NCBI RefSeq assembly: GCF_000739655.1
Contig: NZ_BATR01000090.1
Coordinates: 1-33,547 of the forward strand
DNA: 33,547 bases
Source of the DNA: Verrucomicrobium sp. BvORR106
GTDB taxonomy: Bacteria > Verrucomicrobiota > Verrucomicrobiia > Verrucomicrobiales > Verrucomicrobiaceae
Direction: 5' to 3'
A program made the position numbers and the translations under genes. Below, piece after piece: positions 7,422 to 15,144 of the stretch (positions within the stretch are counted from its first letter, which is position 1; every line of letters starts with the position of its first letter). The notes below the pieces were generated by a model that saw only the letters and a program-made list of their open reading frames with translations, made no database searches and had not been told where the DNA came from.

Positions 7422-8666
7422 TTACCGATCCGGAGACAACATCTCGAACCCGTCAAACCCGGCGGGCTCCCGATCCACGAGGCGACCTACCACCTCACCC
7501 GTGACCGGTGCCAGGCTCAAGCCCATCATGCCATGGCCGGTGGCGATGACGAGGTTGTCTGCAGCCTGGGTGCGGCCGAGATAGGGGAGGCCATCCGGCG
7601 GGCAGGGGCGGAAGCCGTACCAGGGGGCCACGCCTTCGAAGTGTTCGCGGCGGAACCTGGGGTAGTACTGGGGCACGGCTTTCAGGATGCCCTCGATGCG
7701 GCGGCGGGCCACGGTTTCATTCATGCCGGCGATCTCCATGGTGCCGCCGATGCGCAGGCTGCTGCCCATGGGGGTGGCGGCGACGCGGGCCTCGGTGAAG
7801 ATGGCGCAGATCTGCGGCAGTTCCACGGGGGCGGGAAGGGTGAGGCTGTAGCCCTTGCCCGCCTGCATGGAGAGGCGCAGGCCGAGGTCGTGCACAAGTC
7901 CTGGCGACCAGGCGCCGCTGGCGAGCACGAACTCGTCCCCGGCGATCTCGTCGCCGGTGGAGGTGAGGGCCGCGACCACCCGCTTGCCTGATTTCCTGAA
8001 ACCCGTCACTTCCACTTCATCCAGCACCTCGCCTCCCGCTGCCCGGATCAGTCTCAGCAGCGTGTTCACATACCGGTCCGGCTGGAGGTGGCAGTCTTGC
8101 GGAAAATACACGCTGCCGGCAATGTCCATGGTCACGGCGGGGTCCAGCTCGGCCGTGGCTCGGGCGTCCAGGATTTCGGCAGGGATACCCAGTGCGCGTG
8201 CTTTCTTCGCCGTCTGTGCCTCCTCGTCCAGACCGTGTTGCGTCTTGCAGAGCATCAGCAGGCCCTTTTTCACCAATCCAAATTCCTCTTTCTCCGCCAG
8301 GTCCGCATACAGCTTGCGGCTCGCGAGGCTCAGATCCCGCAGCAGCGGGGCACTACGCTCCACATGCGCTTTCGTGCTGGCCCGCCAGAACTTCAGACCC
8401 CAGGTGATCAGATCCCAGTCCAGACGTGGTTTGATGTAAAACGGCGACTCCGGGCTCAGCATCCACTTTAGCCCCATGGCCACCATGCCGGGTGCGGCCA
8501 GCGGGACAAAGTGGCTGGGCACCACCATCCCCGCATTCCCCAGGGAGGCCCCGCGACGCTGCGGATCCCGCTCGATCACCGTCACCCGGTGGCCGCGCTT
8601 CAGGCAGGCCAGAGCGGAGCTCAGGCCGATGACGCCGCCGCCGAGGATGACAATATGCCGTGACAT
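7422..8666 (-). CDS. FAD-dependent D-amino-acid dehydrogenase, probably D-hydroxyproline dehydrogenase
   Basis: The 414-residue protein belongs to the DAO/DadA flavoprotein family. The N-terminus is a dinucleotide-binding fold, HIVILGGGVIGLSSALA with an acidic strand end in VTVIERD. A DadA-like SLGNAGMVVPSHFVPLAAPG loop follows, and the closing FAD motif is NLVIATGHGMMGLSLAPVTG. Such enzymes oxidise D-amino acids to imino acids and pass electrons to the respiratory chain. The co-directional epimerase and DapA-family genes suggest the substrate is cis-4-hydroxy-D-proline, giving 1-pyrroline-4-hydroxy-2-carboxylate. The substrate is inferred from context, and D-alanine or D-proline remain possible. 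The start at 8666 gives MSRHIVIL directly before the fold. Upstream lies a long polypyrimidine leader on the coding strand with no Shine-Dalgarno sequence. Confidence 0.88.
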   Translation of the reverse strand: MSRHIVILGGGVIGLSSALACLKRGHRVTVIERDPQRRGASLGNAGMVVPSHFVPLAAPGMVAMGLKWMLSPESPFYIKPRLDWDLITWGLKFWRASTKAHVERSAPLLRDLSLASRKLYADLAEKEEFGLVKKGLLMLCKTQHGLDEEAQTAKKARALGIPAEILDARATAELDPAVTMDIAGSVYFPQDCHLQPDRYVNTLLRLIRAAGGEVLDEVEVTGFRKSGKRVVAALTSTGDEIAGDEFVLASGAWSPGLVHDLGLRLSMQAGKGYSLTLPAPVELPQICAIFTEARVAATPMGSSLRIGGTMEIAGMNETVARRRIEGILKAVPQYYPRFRREHFEGVAPWYGFRPCPPDGLPYLGRTQAADNLVIATGHGMMGLSLAPVTGEVVGRLVDREPAGFDGFEMLSPDR

Positions 8667-8715
8667 GGGAGGGGGAGGGAAGAGGGGGAAGGGATAAGGG
8701 AAGAGGGAAGAGGGA
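8667..8715 (+). repeat. Polypurine G-rich tract with G-quadruplex pattern
   Basis: The plus strand reads almost only G and A, in runs such as GGGAGGGGGAGGGAAGAGGG. It fulfils the usual four-run quadruplex pattern (runs of at least 3 G with loops of 1-7). It touches the start codon of the minus-strand dehydrogenase, so the G-rich strand is the template strand and the mRNA leader is pyrimidine-rich. Confidence 0.6.
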
Positions 8716-8719
8716 ATAA

Positions 8720-10201
8720 CTAACTGATTCCCGAGGTCCACTTGCGGAATGGTTTGGCCAGCATCAGCAGCACCAAGGCACCGAGGCCGGAGGTGATGGC
8801 CACCTGCAGGAACACTCGTGGCATGGCATCGGGGGACTCGTGGTCTGTCGCTGCACCCGCGAGCAGTCCGGCCAGAAGATTGCCCGTGGCCGAGGAAAGG
8901 AACCAGATACCCATGCACTGCGTGGTGAGACGGCTGGGGGCCAGCTTGGTGACGAAGCTCAATCCCACCGGGCTCAGGGTCAGCTCCCCCCAGGTAAGCA
9001 GGAGATATGTGCCCAGCAGCCAGACGGGCAGCACCTTCCCCTGGGCCAGCGCCAGCTTGGCGGCAAATTGCAACACCACAAAGCCCAGCGCCAGCAGGAG
9101 CAGCGCTGAGGCAAACTTGGCTGCCACCGAGGGGAACCATCCGCGACAGGCCAGGGCCAGCCACAGCCAGGAAAATGCCGGGGCAAAGAGGATGACGAAA
9201 ACGGGATTGATGGACTGGAACCAGCCCGTGGGGATCTCACTGCCAAACATCTGCCGGTCCGTGAAGCGCTCTGCAAAGAGGTTCATGGAAGAACCCGCCT
9301 GCTCAAACCCGGACCAGAACAGGGCGGAGGCGACAAAGAGGATGGCCAGCACACCGAGGCGCTTTTTCTCCTCCCCAGTGAGCCCGCCAAAGGCAAAAGC
9401 CCAGCCAAACCAGAGCACCGCCATGCCGACCAGCACCAGGCTGGTGTACTTGGCCACCAGCAGGGGATTGATGACCAGCACGCCGCTCAGCGCCAGCCCG
9501 GCCACCAGGATCACCACCCCAATCGCCGCTCCCACCGCGGTCCAGTGTCGTCTCGGTGTAGAGCTGGGATGAGCCGGTCGCACGCCTGCATCGCCCATGT
9601 GGTGCTGGGTCAGCGCATACTGGATCACCCCGGCGATCATGCCCACACCAGCGGCACCGAACCCCCAGTGCCAGTCCCATTTCTCCCCCAGCCAGCCGCA
9701 GATCATGGGACCGAGGAAACCACCCACATTCACTCCCATGTAGAAGAGCGTGAATCCCGCGTCTCGCCGCGCGCCACCTTCAGGGTAGAGCTGGCCCACT
9801 AGCGAGCTCGCACAGGGCTTGAGCAAGGCGGTGCCCATCACCACCAGCAGCAGCCCGGTGAAAAAGGTCGTGTTCCCCGGTATCGCTAGGCTCAGGTGGC
9901 CCATCGCAATGATGATGCCGCCGTACAGCACCGCCTGCCGCGGAGAGATCAACCGGTCCGCCACCCAGCCACCGGGCAGCGCCACCAGATACACCCCACA
10001 AACATAAAGTCCGTAGATCGCCGCCGCCATCTTGTCCGGCAACCCCATGCCTCCCTCCACAGGCAGCGCCGTCATGTAAAGGATCAGCAGCGCCCGCATC
10101 CCGTAGTAGCTCATGCGCTCCCACATTTCCGTGAAGAAGAGCGTGTAGATGCCGCGGGGGTGGCGGAGCGAAGCGGAGCTGGCGGGTGGCGTGGCTGTCA
10201 T
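8720..10201 (-). CDS. POT-family proton-coupled di/tripeptide transporter
   Basis: The 493-residue polytopic inner-membrane protein has the diagnostic POT/PTR2 proton motif ExxERxxxYG at residues 25-34 (FFTEMWERMSYYGMRALL). The second family signature is also recognisable, as FTLFYMGVNVGGFLGPMICG. Many hydrophobic helices follow, with a late GELTLSPVGLSFVTKLAP segment. POT proteins import di- and tripeptides with protons. Lying between the secreted dipeptidyl-peptidase and the D-amino-acid dehydrogenase, it would carry Xaa-Pro or Xaa-Hyp dipeptides into the cell, by inference from context. The gap to the dehydrogenase gene is 53 bases. Confidence 0.92.
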   Translation of the reverse strand: MTATPPASSASLRHPRGIYTLFFTEMWERMSYYGMRALLILYMTALPVEGGMGLPDKMAAAIYGLYVCGVYLVALPGGWVADRLISPRQAVLYGGIIIAMGHLSLAIPGNTTFFTGLLLVVMGTALLKPCASSLVGQLYPEGGARRDAGFTLFYMGVNVGGFLGPMICGWLGEKWDWHWGFGAAGVGMIAGVIQYALTQHHMGDAGVRPAHPSSTPRRHWTAVGAAIGVVILVAGLALSGVLVINPLLVAKYTSLVLVGMAVLWFGWAFAFGGLTGEEKKRLGVLAILFVASALFWSGFEQAGSSMNLFAERFTDRQMFGSEIPTGWFQSINPVFVILFAPAFSWLWLALACRGWFPSVAAKFASALLLLALGFVVLQFAAKLALAQGKVLPVWLLGTYLLLTWGELTLSPVGLSFVTKLAPSRLTTQCMGIWFLSSATGNLLAGLLAGAATDHESPDAMPRVFLQVAITSGLGALVLLMLAKPFRKWTSGIS

Positions 10202-10407
10202 GGGTGCGGCGGTCTGTGAGTGCCAGTGGGCAGTTGTCAGTGGTCAAGGTGTCGCAACTGGCGTCCTGAGTGGGGCTGGCTTCGGCTTCCTGATGCTTGA
10301 AGTTTGAAGTTTGAAGTTTGTCGCGGCCCAGTGCCTCAGGTTCATGACTGCCACAGCAGGCTTGGGACCGAATTGATGCTCCATTCCTAATTCCTCATTC
10401 AGCATTC
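10202..10407. repeat. Intergenic low-complexity repeats
   Basis: This holds a variant of the CAGTGGGCAGT word (10222-10245, related to 1434-1470), the tandem 7-mer TTGAAGT repeated three times at 10297-10320, and an AT-rich run built on ATTCCTAATTCC (about 10383-10413). There is no gene and no clear terminator. Confidence 0.55.
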
Positions 10408-12735
10408 CTAATTTTTCCCCGCTCCCAGCCAGCGTGCAAAAAACTCCGCCCTCCTCCGGCTCGCATACGGTGTTTCTGCCGCGCCATGTCCGGTGTTGGT
10501 CATGATGAGCAGCTCGTAGTCCTTGTCCGCCCGTTGCAGGGCGTTTGCCACCTGCAGGGTGGAGGCCGGGTCCACGTTCTTGTCCAGCTCACCCACCACC
10601 AGCATGAGGTGCCCCTGCAGCTTGCCGGCGTCTTCCACATTGGAGTTGAGTTTGTAGCTGTCATCCATCGGCCAGCCCAGCCACTGCTCGTTCCACCAGA
10701 TCTTGTCCATGCGGTTGTCGTGGCAGCCGCAGTCCGCCACGGCCGCTTTGTAGAAGTCGTGATGATCCAGCAGGGCTCTCGTGGCGCTCTGCCCCCCGGC
10801 AGAGCCGCCATAGATGCCCACGCGGTTCACATCCATCCAGGGCCTGGTGGCGGCCGCCGCCTTGATCCAGGCGATGCGGTCCGGAAAGCCGGCGTCTTTG
10901 AGGTTCTTCCAGCTCACGTCGTGGAAGACCTTGCCACGATGGTTCGTGCCCATGCCATCTGCCTGCACGATCACAAAACCCATCTGCGCCAGGGTTTGCT
11001 GCCGGAGCAGGCGACCAAATTCCTTGGGGGCAAAGCTGCCGTGCGGCCCGGCATAGATCTCCTCCAGCACGGGCGAGGGCTTTTTGGCATCCATGCCCGC
11101 TGGCTTGATGATGATGCCGTGGATGTCCGTCTTGCCATCGCGACCCTTGGCCACAAAACGCTCCGGCATGGACCAGCCCGTGGCCAGCAGGGCGGAGATG
11201 TCCGCGCGCTCCAGTTCCTTGATCAACGTGCCGTCGGCACTGCGACGCAGCTCCGTGACCGGAGGCTGGTCGGCGCGTGACCAGGTATCGATGAAACAAG
11301 CCCGGTCGGGGGAGAATGTGATCTTGTGCGTGCCGTCGCCCTCCGTCAGCCTCACAAAGCCTGTGCCGTCCAGATTCACCCGGCAGAGGTGGAGGTGGTA
11401 GGGATCCTCCTCCGGCCGCACGCCTCCGGCCAGGAACCACACCTGGCGTTTCACGGCATCCACGTGCTCCACCTTCCGCACCACCCAGGAGCCTTTGGTG
11501 ATCTGGAGCTTGGGCTGACCGGTCGCCACGTCGTAGAGCCAGAGGTGGCACCAGCCATCGCGCTCACTGGTCCAGAGGAGTTCGCCCGTGCCCTCCAGCC
11601 ACTCGCGGTAGGTCTTGTTCGTGTAGTCGATGAACGTCTTGCTCGTCTCCTCCACCACCGTGCGCACGGCGCCCGTGGCGGCATTCACCGCGAGGATGCG
11701 GTAGAGCTGGTGGCCGCGCTGGTTGTAGTTGAAGTAGAATTCATCGCCCTTCTCCGACCAGCGCACATCCAGATCCGGGCCCTCCGCAAAGGGATTGGGA
11801 AACAACGCGTTGTCCGGCAGCATCGCCCGCCGCTCCGCCACCTGTACCAGCACCGGCCGCGGCCGGGGCAGTTCATCGCCCGGTTTCAGATAGTTCAGTG
11901 TCTGCACCCTGGGTTGCAACTGGTCGGCCGGGGAGGACTGCACGATGCTAATCTTGCGTCCCGGGATCTCGTGCTGGCGCATGAAGACCACGTGCCGGGA
12001 GTCAGGGGCCCACTCCACCGGACCGCTGCAGCGGGTCTTGTCCTCTGCGGGCAGCTCCAGCTTCGAGGCCTCGTTGTTCTCCAGATTCACGAGGTAGGGC
12101 TGGTCATCGCGGAACTCCAGGCGCCATTTCTTGTCGGGGGAAAGACGGTTGTGCTCCTGCTTCTCCGTGCGCGGATCTTTGGGCGGTTCGCCCGTGCCAT
12201 CGATTGCCACCTCCAGCGTGCCCTCCCGGGCCTCGAACGCGCGCAACGGCTTGCCCAGCGCATTCACCACCACCCAGACGTGGCCGGCAAAGGTCTCCAG
12301 TTCCCGGTCATCGCCCGCCTGGATGCGTCCGTAGCTGCGCCGCTGCCCGTCTAAGTCGCTCCAGAAGAGTTCCACAGGTTCCTTCGTGTGATTCAGCACG
12401 CGGAGCTGGCTTTTGGGGCCAGTGCTGCGGGTGCCTCGGATCGCCGGCAGGTCCACCTCGCGACCATTCGTTGGCAAGCCCAGCTCTTCCACTGTCGCGG
12501 CCCGTTTCACGGTCCCGGTGATGGAATCCACCAGCGCGTACTCCCGGTTCTTCGGCCCCGTGTTCACGCTGTACCAGAACTTGCGCCCGTCCTCCAGCCA
12601 GTGCGGGCTCACCTCCGCGCGGAAGATCGTGTTTTCCGTGCGAGAGGCCAGGGCGCGTGCTTCAGGGTAATCCAGCGGGGCAGCGAGGGCCAGCACGGGC
12701 AGTGCGAGTGAGACGAGGAGGGGCGTGTAGTACAT
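10408..12735 (-). CDS. Secreted S9 dipeptidyl-peptidase IV-like serine protease with inserted VHL-like beta domain
   Basis: The 775-residue protein begins MYYTPLLVSLALPVLALAAP, an export signal. An 8-blade DPP-IV-type propeller (to about residue 540) includes LLWTSERDGWCHLWLYD. The C-terminal alpha/beta-hydrolase has nucleophile S645 in YGGSAGGQS, D718 in GELDKNVDP and H750 in TNTGHGAAE, in canonical order. Family enzymes remove N-terminal dipeptides, often Xaa-Pro, outside the cytoplasm. The nucleophile elbow is GGSAGG, not the GWSYGG of classical DPP-IV, and I cannot find the double-Glu motif that anchors the peptide N-terminus, so exact specificity is open. Residues about 108-176 are extra to the family and resemble the pVHL beta domain (separate entry). 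Neighbours are a peptide transporter and hydroxyproline genes. Confidence 0.88.
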   Translation of the reverse strand: MYYTPLLVSLALPVLALAAPLDYPEARALASRTENTIFRAEVSPHWLEDGRKFWYSVNTGPKNREYALVDSITGTVKRAATVEELGLPTNGREVDLPAIRGTRSTGPKSQLRVLNHTKEPVELFWSDLDGQRRSYGRIQAGDDRELETFAGHVWVVVNALGKPLRAFEAREGTLEVAIDGTGEPPKDPRTEKQEHNRLSPDKKWRLEFRDDQPYLVNLENNEASKLELPAEDKTRCSGPVEWAPDSRHVVFMRQHEIPGRKISIVQSSPADQLQPRVQTLNYLKPGDELPRPRPVLVQVAERRAMLPDNALFPNPFAEGPDLDVRWSEKGDEFYFNYNQRGHQLYRILAVNAATGAVRTVVEETSKTFIDYTNKTYREWLEGTGELLWTSERDGWCHLWLYDVATGQPKLQITKGSWVVRKVEHVDAVKRQVWFLAGGVRPEEDPYHLHLCRVNLDGTGFVRLTEGDGTHKITFSPDRACFIDTWSRADQPPVTELRRSADGTLIKELERADISALLATGWSMPERFVAKGRDGKTDIHGIIIKPAGMDAKKPSPVLEEIYAGPHGSFAPKEFGRLLRQQTLAQMGFVIVQADGMGTNHRGKVFHDVSWKNLKDAGFPDRIAWIKAAAATRPWMDVNRVGIYGGSAGGQSATRALLDHHDFYKAAVADCGCHDNRMDKIWWNEQWLGWPMDDSYKLNSNVEDAGKLQGHLMLVVGELDKNVDPASTLQVANALQRADKDYELLIMTNTGHGAAETPYASRRRAEFFARWLGAGKN
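12208..12414 (-). other. VHL-like beta domain inside the S9 peptidase (residues about 108-176)
   Basis: Residues 115-154 align without gaps to human pVHL 78-117 with a constant offset of 37. Identities include N78, W88, D92, G93, Y98, G104, R107, G114, H115 and W117. Of the five residues known to line the 4-hydroxyproline pocket of pVHL (W88, Y98, S111, H115, W117), the counterparts are W125, Y135, T148, H152 and W154. Four are identical and one is a conservative Ser-to-Thr change that keeps the hydroxyl. Key segments are FWSDLDGQRRSYGRI and TFAGHVWVV. That this domain binds hydroxyproline is an inference from residue identity and gene context. Confidence 0.8.
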
Positions 12736-12862
12736 CGGAGAGATCAGTGCGTCAGTACGTCGGTGCGTCAGTGGACAGGGCGTTGGTATCGAAATTGTAC
12801 GGAGTACATGCTTCAGCTTGCGTTTGGCTCATAACTCATAACTTTTAACCCCTCACCTCCTC

Positions 12863-13801
12863 TCACCTGATACCCCAGCAGAAGGGGTCGGTGGCGTCGA
12901 GTAAAAGCGTGGCTTCCGCGCACACATGCGCCGTGCCGCTGATCCGGGGCAGGAGGGTGCCGGCCTCACGGTCCAGCCAGGTGTAGCAGGCGGTGAAGGT
13001 GCTGCCGATGATGCTTTCCTGAACCCAGGGGATGTCTGGACCCAACAGCCCCCGCGTGGCCAGGCTGGCCAGCTTCGCGCTGGTGCCGGTACCACAGGGG
13101 GAGCGATCATACGCTCCGCCGGGACAGAGCACGAAGTTCCGCGAATGCCCGCCCGACTGCGGCGGGCCGAAGAGCTCCACGTGATCCACCTCCGGGTGCC
13201 CTTGTTCATTCACCGCCTGGCGGATGTTTCCTGAAACTTCGAGCAGGCGCGGGATGTTGGCGCGGGAAAGTTCCTCCCCATGCCGGGTGACGAGGAAAAA
13301 CCAGTTCCCGCCCCAGGCCACATCCCCGGTCACCTCTCCGAGACCGGGCACCTGCACGGTGACATCCTGCGCCTTCAGAAACGCAGGCACATTGGTGAGG
13401 CTGGCCTTGTTGCCGCCCTCCCAGTGCGCCTGCACCACCCCGGCGGGGGTCTCGATGCTGAGCGGGCCTGGCTGGATGCGACCCTGATGGCCAAGTGTGA
13501 TGACCACCCCCAGGGTGCCGTGGCCGCACATGCCCAGATACCCCACGTTGTTGAAGAAAATCACTCCGGCTGTGCACGTGGGATCGCTGGGGGGCACCAG
13601 CAGTGCGCCCACGATCACATCATTGCCGCGGGGTTCATTCACCACCGCGCGACGGAAGGCATCCTGCGTCTCGCGAAACACCACGAGCTGTTCCGCCACA
13701 GTGCCGCCACCCAGATCCGGACCGCCGCTGATGACGGTGCGCGTCGGCTCGCCTCCCGTGTGGGAGTCGATGACCTGCACGCGTTGAAGCGGTACATTCA
13801 T
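12863..13801 (-). CDS. 4-hydroxyproline 2-epimerase (proline racemase family)
   Basis: The 312-residue protein carries both catalytic cysteines of the proline racemase family: C92 in GMCGHGTLG and C236 in DRSPCGTGTSA. A Thr at the second site would mark trans-3-hydroxyproline dehydratase, so an epimerase or racemase is indicated. The N-terminus VIDSHTGGEPTRTVISGGP and the absence of the longer C-terminal parts of true proline racemases favour 4-hydroxyproline epimerase, which converts trans-4-hydroxy-L-proline to cis-4-hydroxy-D-proline in the cytoplasm. Its start overlaps the Xaa-Pro aminopeptidase stop by 4 bases (ATGA), linking release of the imino acid to its catabolism. The gene symbol varies between organisms and is left blank. 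Confidence 0.88.
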   Translation of the reverse strand: MNVPLQRVQVIDSHTGGEPTRTVISGGPDLGGGTVAEQLVVFRETQDAFRRAVVNEPRGNDVIVGALLVPPSDPTCTAGVIFFNNVGYLGMCGHGTLGVVITLGHQGRIQPGPLSIETPAGVVQAHWEGGNKASLTNVPAFLKAQDVTVQVPGLGEVTGDVAWGGNWFFLVTRHGEELSRANIPRLLEVSGNIRQAVNEQGHPEVDHVELFGPPQSGGHSRNFVLCPGGAYDRSPCGTGTSAKLASLATRGLLGPDIPWVQESIIGSTFTACYTWLDREAGTLLPRISGTAHVCAEATLLLDATDPFCWGIR

Positions 13802-15111
13802 CGAGGGCGTTTCCCTCCCTTGGCATTCCGGTTCATGAGCTCCTCGATCGCCGCTGCCTCCATCGGGATGTCATGCATCAGGCTCTGGGCGCCGTCTTCG
13901 GTGATGAGCAGCGTGTCCTCCAGGCGCACCGCCAGGCCTTCCTCCTTGATGTAGATCGCCGGTTCGCAGGTCATCACCCAGCCGGGTTGCAGCGGGGCAT
14001 CCACCGGCTGCACATCGTGCACATCCAGGCCGATCGGATGGCCCACGCCGTGCATGAAGTATTTCATGAGCGCCTTCTTCTCCGGACCCTGGGCACGCAC
14101 CTGTTTCAGGGTGATGAGCTTCAGGTCCACCAGTTCCTTCTGCACCGTCTCCTGAGCAAAGGCCCGCCAGTCCTTGGCCAGCAGCCCCGGTTTCAAGGCG
14201 GCGGCGCAGGTGGTGTAAGCGCGGAACACGGCGTCATACACCTGCCGCTGGCGTGGGGTGAACCGCCCGCTCACGGGGATGGTCCGCGTCATGTCGGAGC
14301 AATAGTTGCCGTACGAGGAGCCAACGTCCAGCAGCAGCATCTCGCCCTCCTGGCACACGGCGCTGTTCTGGATGTAGTGCAGCCCCAGCGCATTCGCCCC
14401 GGAGGCGATGATCGGGCTGTAGGCAAACTTTGCGCCCTGGGAGATGAACTCATGGGCAAACTCCGCCTCCACCTGGTTCTCCGTCACGCCGGGTTTCACA
14501 AAGCGGGCCACACGTGCGAACCCGTCCCGCGTGATCGTGCAGGCGTTCCGGATCAGATCCACCTCGGTGGCGGACTTCACGGGGCGCAACTGGTGCAGCA
14601 GCCGCGCCAGCCGGTGGCAGGTGTGGAGCGGGTAGCGTTCCCGCGTCTCTTTGACAAACCGTGCCTCCCGCGTCTCCACCACCACCTGGGCACGGGGATG
14701 TTCGTTGGCATTCAAGTACACGCCCTCCGCCTCACACATGAGGGCGTGAAAAATGGCAGGGAAAGCCCCCAGCCACTCCACCCGGGCGATGCCGCTGATC
14801 TTGGTCGCCTTCTCCCTGCTGAGCTTTGCGCCCTCCCAGATCTGCACGTGCTCCGTGGGCTCTCGCAGAAAGAGGATCTCGCGGTTCTTCGCCTCATGGG
14901 AACCGGGAAACAACACGAGGAGGCTCTCCTCCTGCTCCACACCGGTGAGGTAAAAGAGATCTGCCCCCGGATGCAACACCAGCGAGCCATCCGCATTGGT
15001 CGGCAGCACATCATTGTTGTTCACTACCGCCAGGCAGTTGGACTGCATCAGCGCCGAGAGACGGGCGCGGTTCTCAACAAACAAACCAGAATCAATCGGC
15101 GAGTGCTTCAT
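13798..15111 (-). CDS. pepP: Xaa-Pro aminopeptidase (M24B)
   Basis: At 437 residues it is close to E. coli PepP. The C-terminal pita-bread fold shows all five metal ligands: D262 (LLLDVGSSYG), D273 (CSDMTRT), H358 (HGVGHPIGLDVHD), E383 (CEPAIYI) and E398 (VRLEDTLLI), plus the conserved H245 in GLHYIQN. The N-terminal aminopeptidase-P domain includes FYLTGVEQEESLLVLFPG. It binds two metal ions, usually Mn, and removes an N-terminal residue before proline, or before hydroxyproline in some family members. No signal peptide is seen, so it is probably cytoplasmic, acting on imported peptides. A clear Shine-Dalgarno run (AAGGAAGGGA) lies about 8 bases upstream. The gene is coupled to the epimerase downstream. 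Confidence 0.93.
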   Translation of the reverse strand: MKHSPIDSGLFVENRARLSALMQSNCLAVVNNNDVLPTNADGSLVLHPGADLFYLTGVEQEESLLVLFPGSHEAKNREILFLREPTEHVQIWEGAKLSREKATKISGIARVEWLGAFPAIFHALMCEAEGVYLNANEHPRAQVVVETREARFVKETRERYPLHTCHRLARLLHQLRPVKSATEVDLIRNACTITRDGFARVARFVKPGVTENQVEAEFAHEFISQGAKFAYSPIIASGANALGLHYIQNSAVCQEGEMLLLDVGSSYGNYCSDMTRTIPVSGRFTPRQRQVYDAVFRAYTTCAAALKPGLLAKDWRAFAQETVQKELVDLKLITLKQVRAQGPEKKALMKYFMHGVGHPIGLDVHDVQPVDAPLQPGWVMTCEPAIYIKEEGLAVRLEDTLLITEDGAQSLMHDIPMEAAAIEELMNRNAKGGKRPR

Positions 15112-15144
15112 ATATCGTCCCTTCCTTTGAGGTTCTAGAATGGG

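Noticed and set aside
13873-15138. 421-residue open frame antisense to the Xaa-Pro aminopeptidase
   Set aside because: All five metal ligands are intact on the other strand. The antisense product is His/Gln/Leu-rich without a domain.
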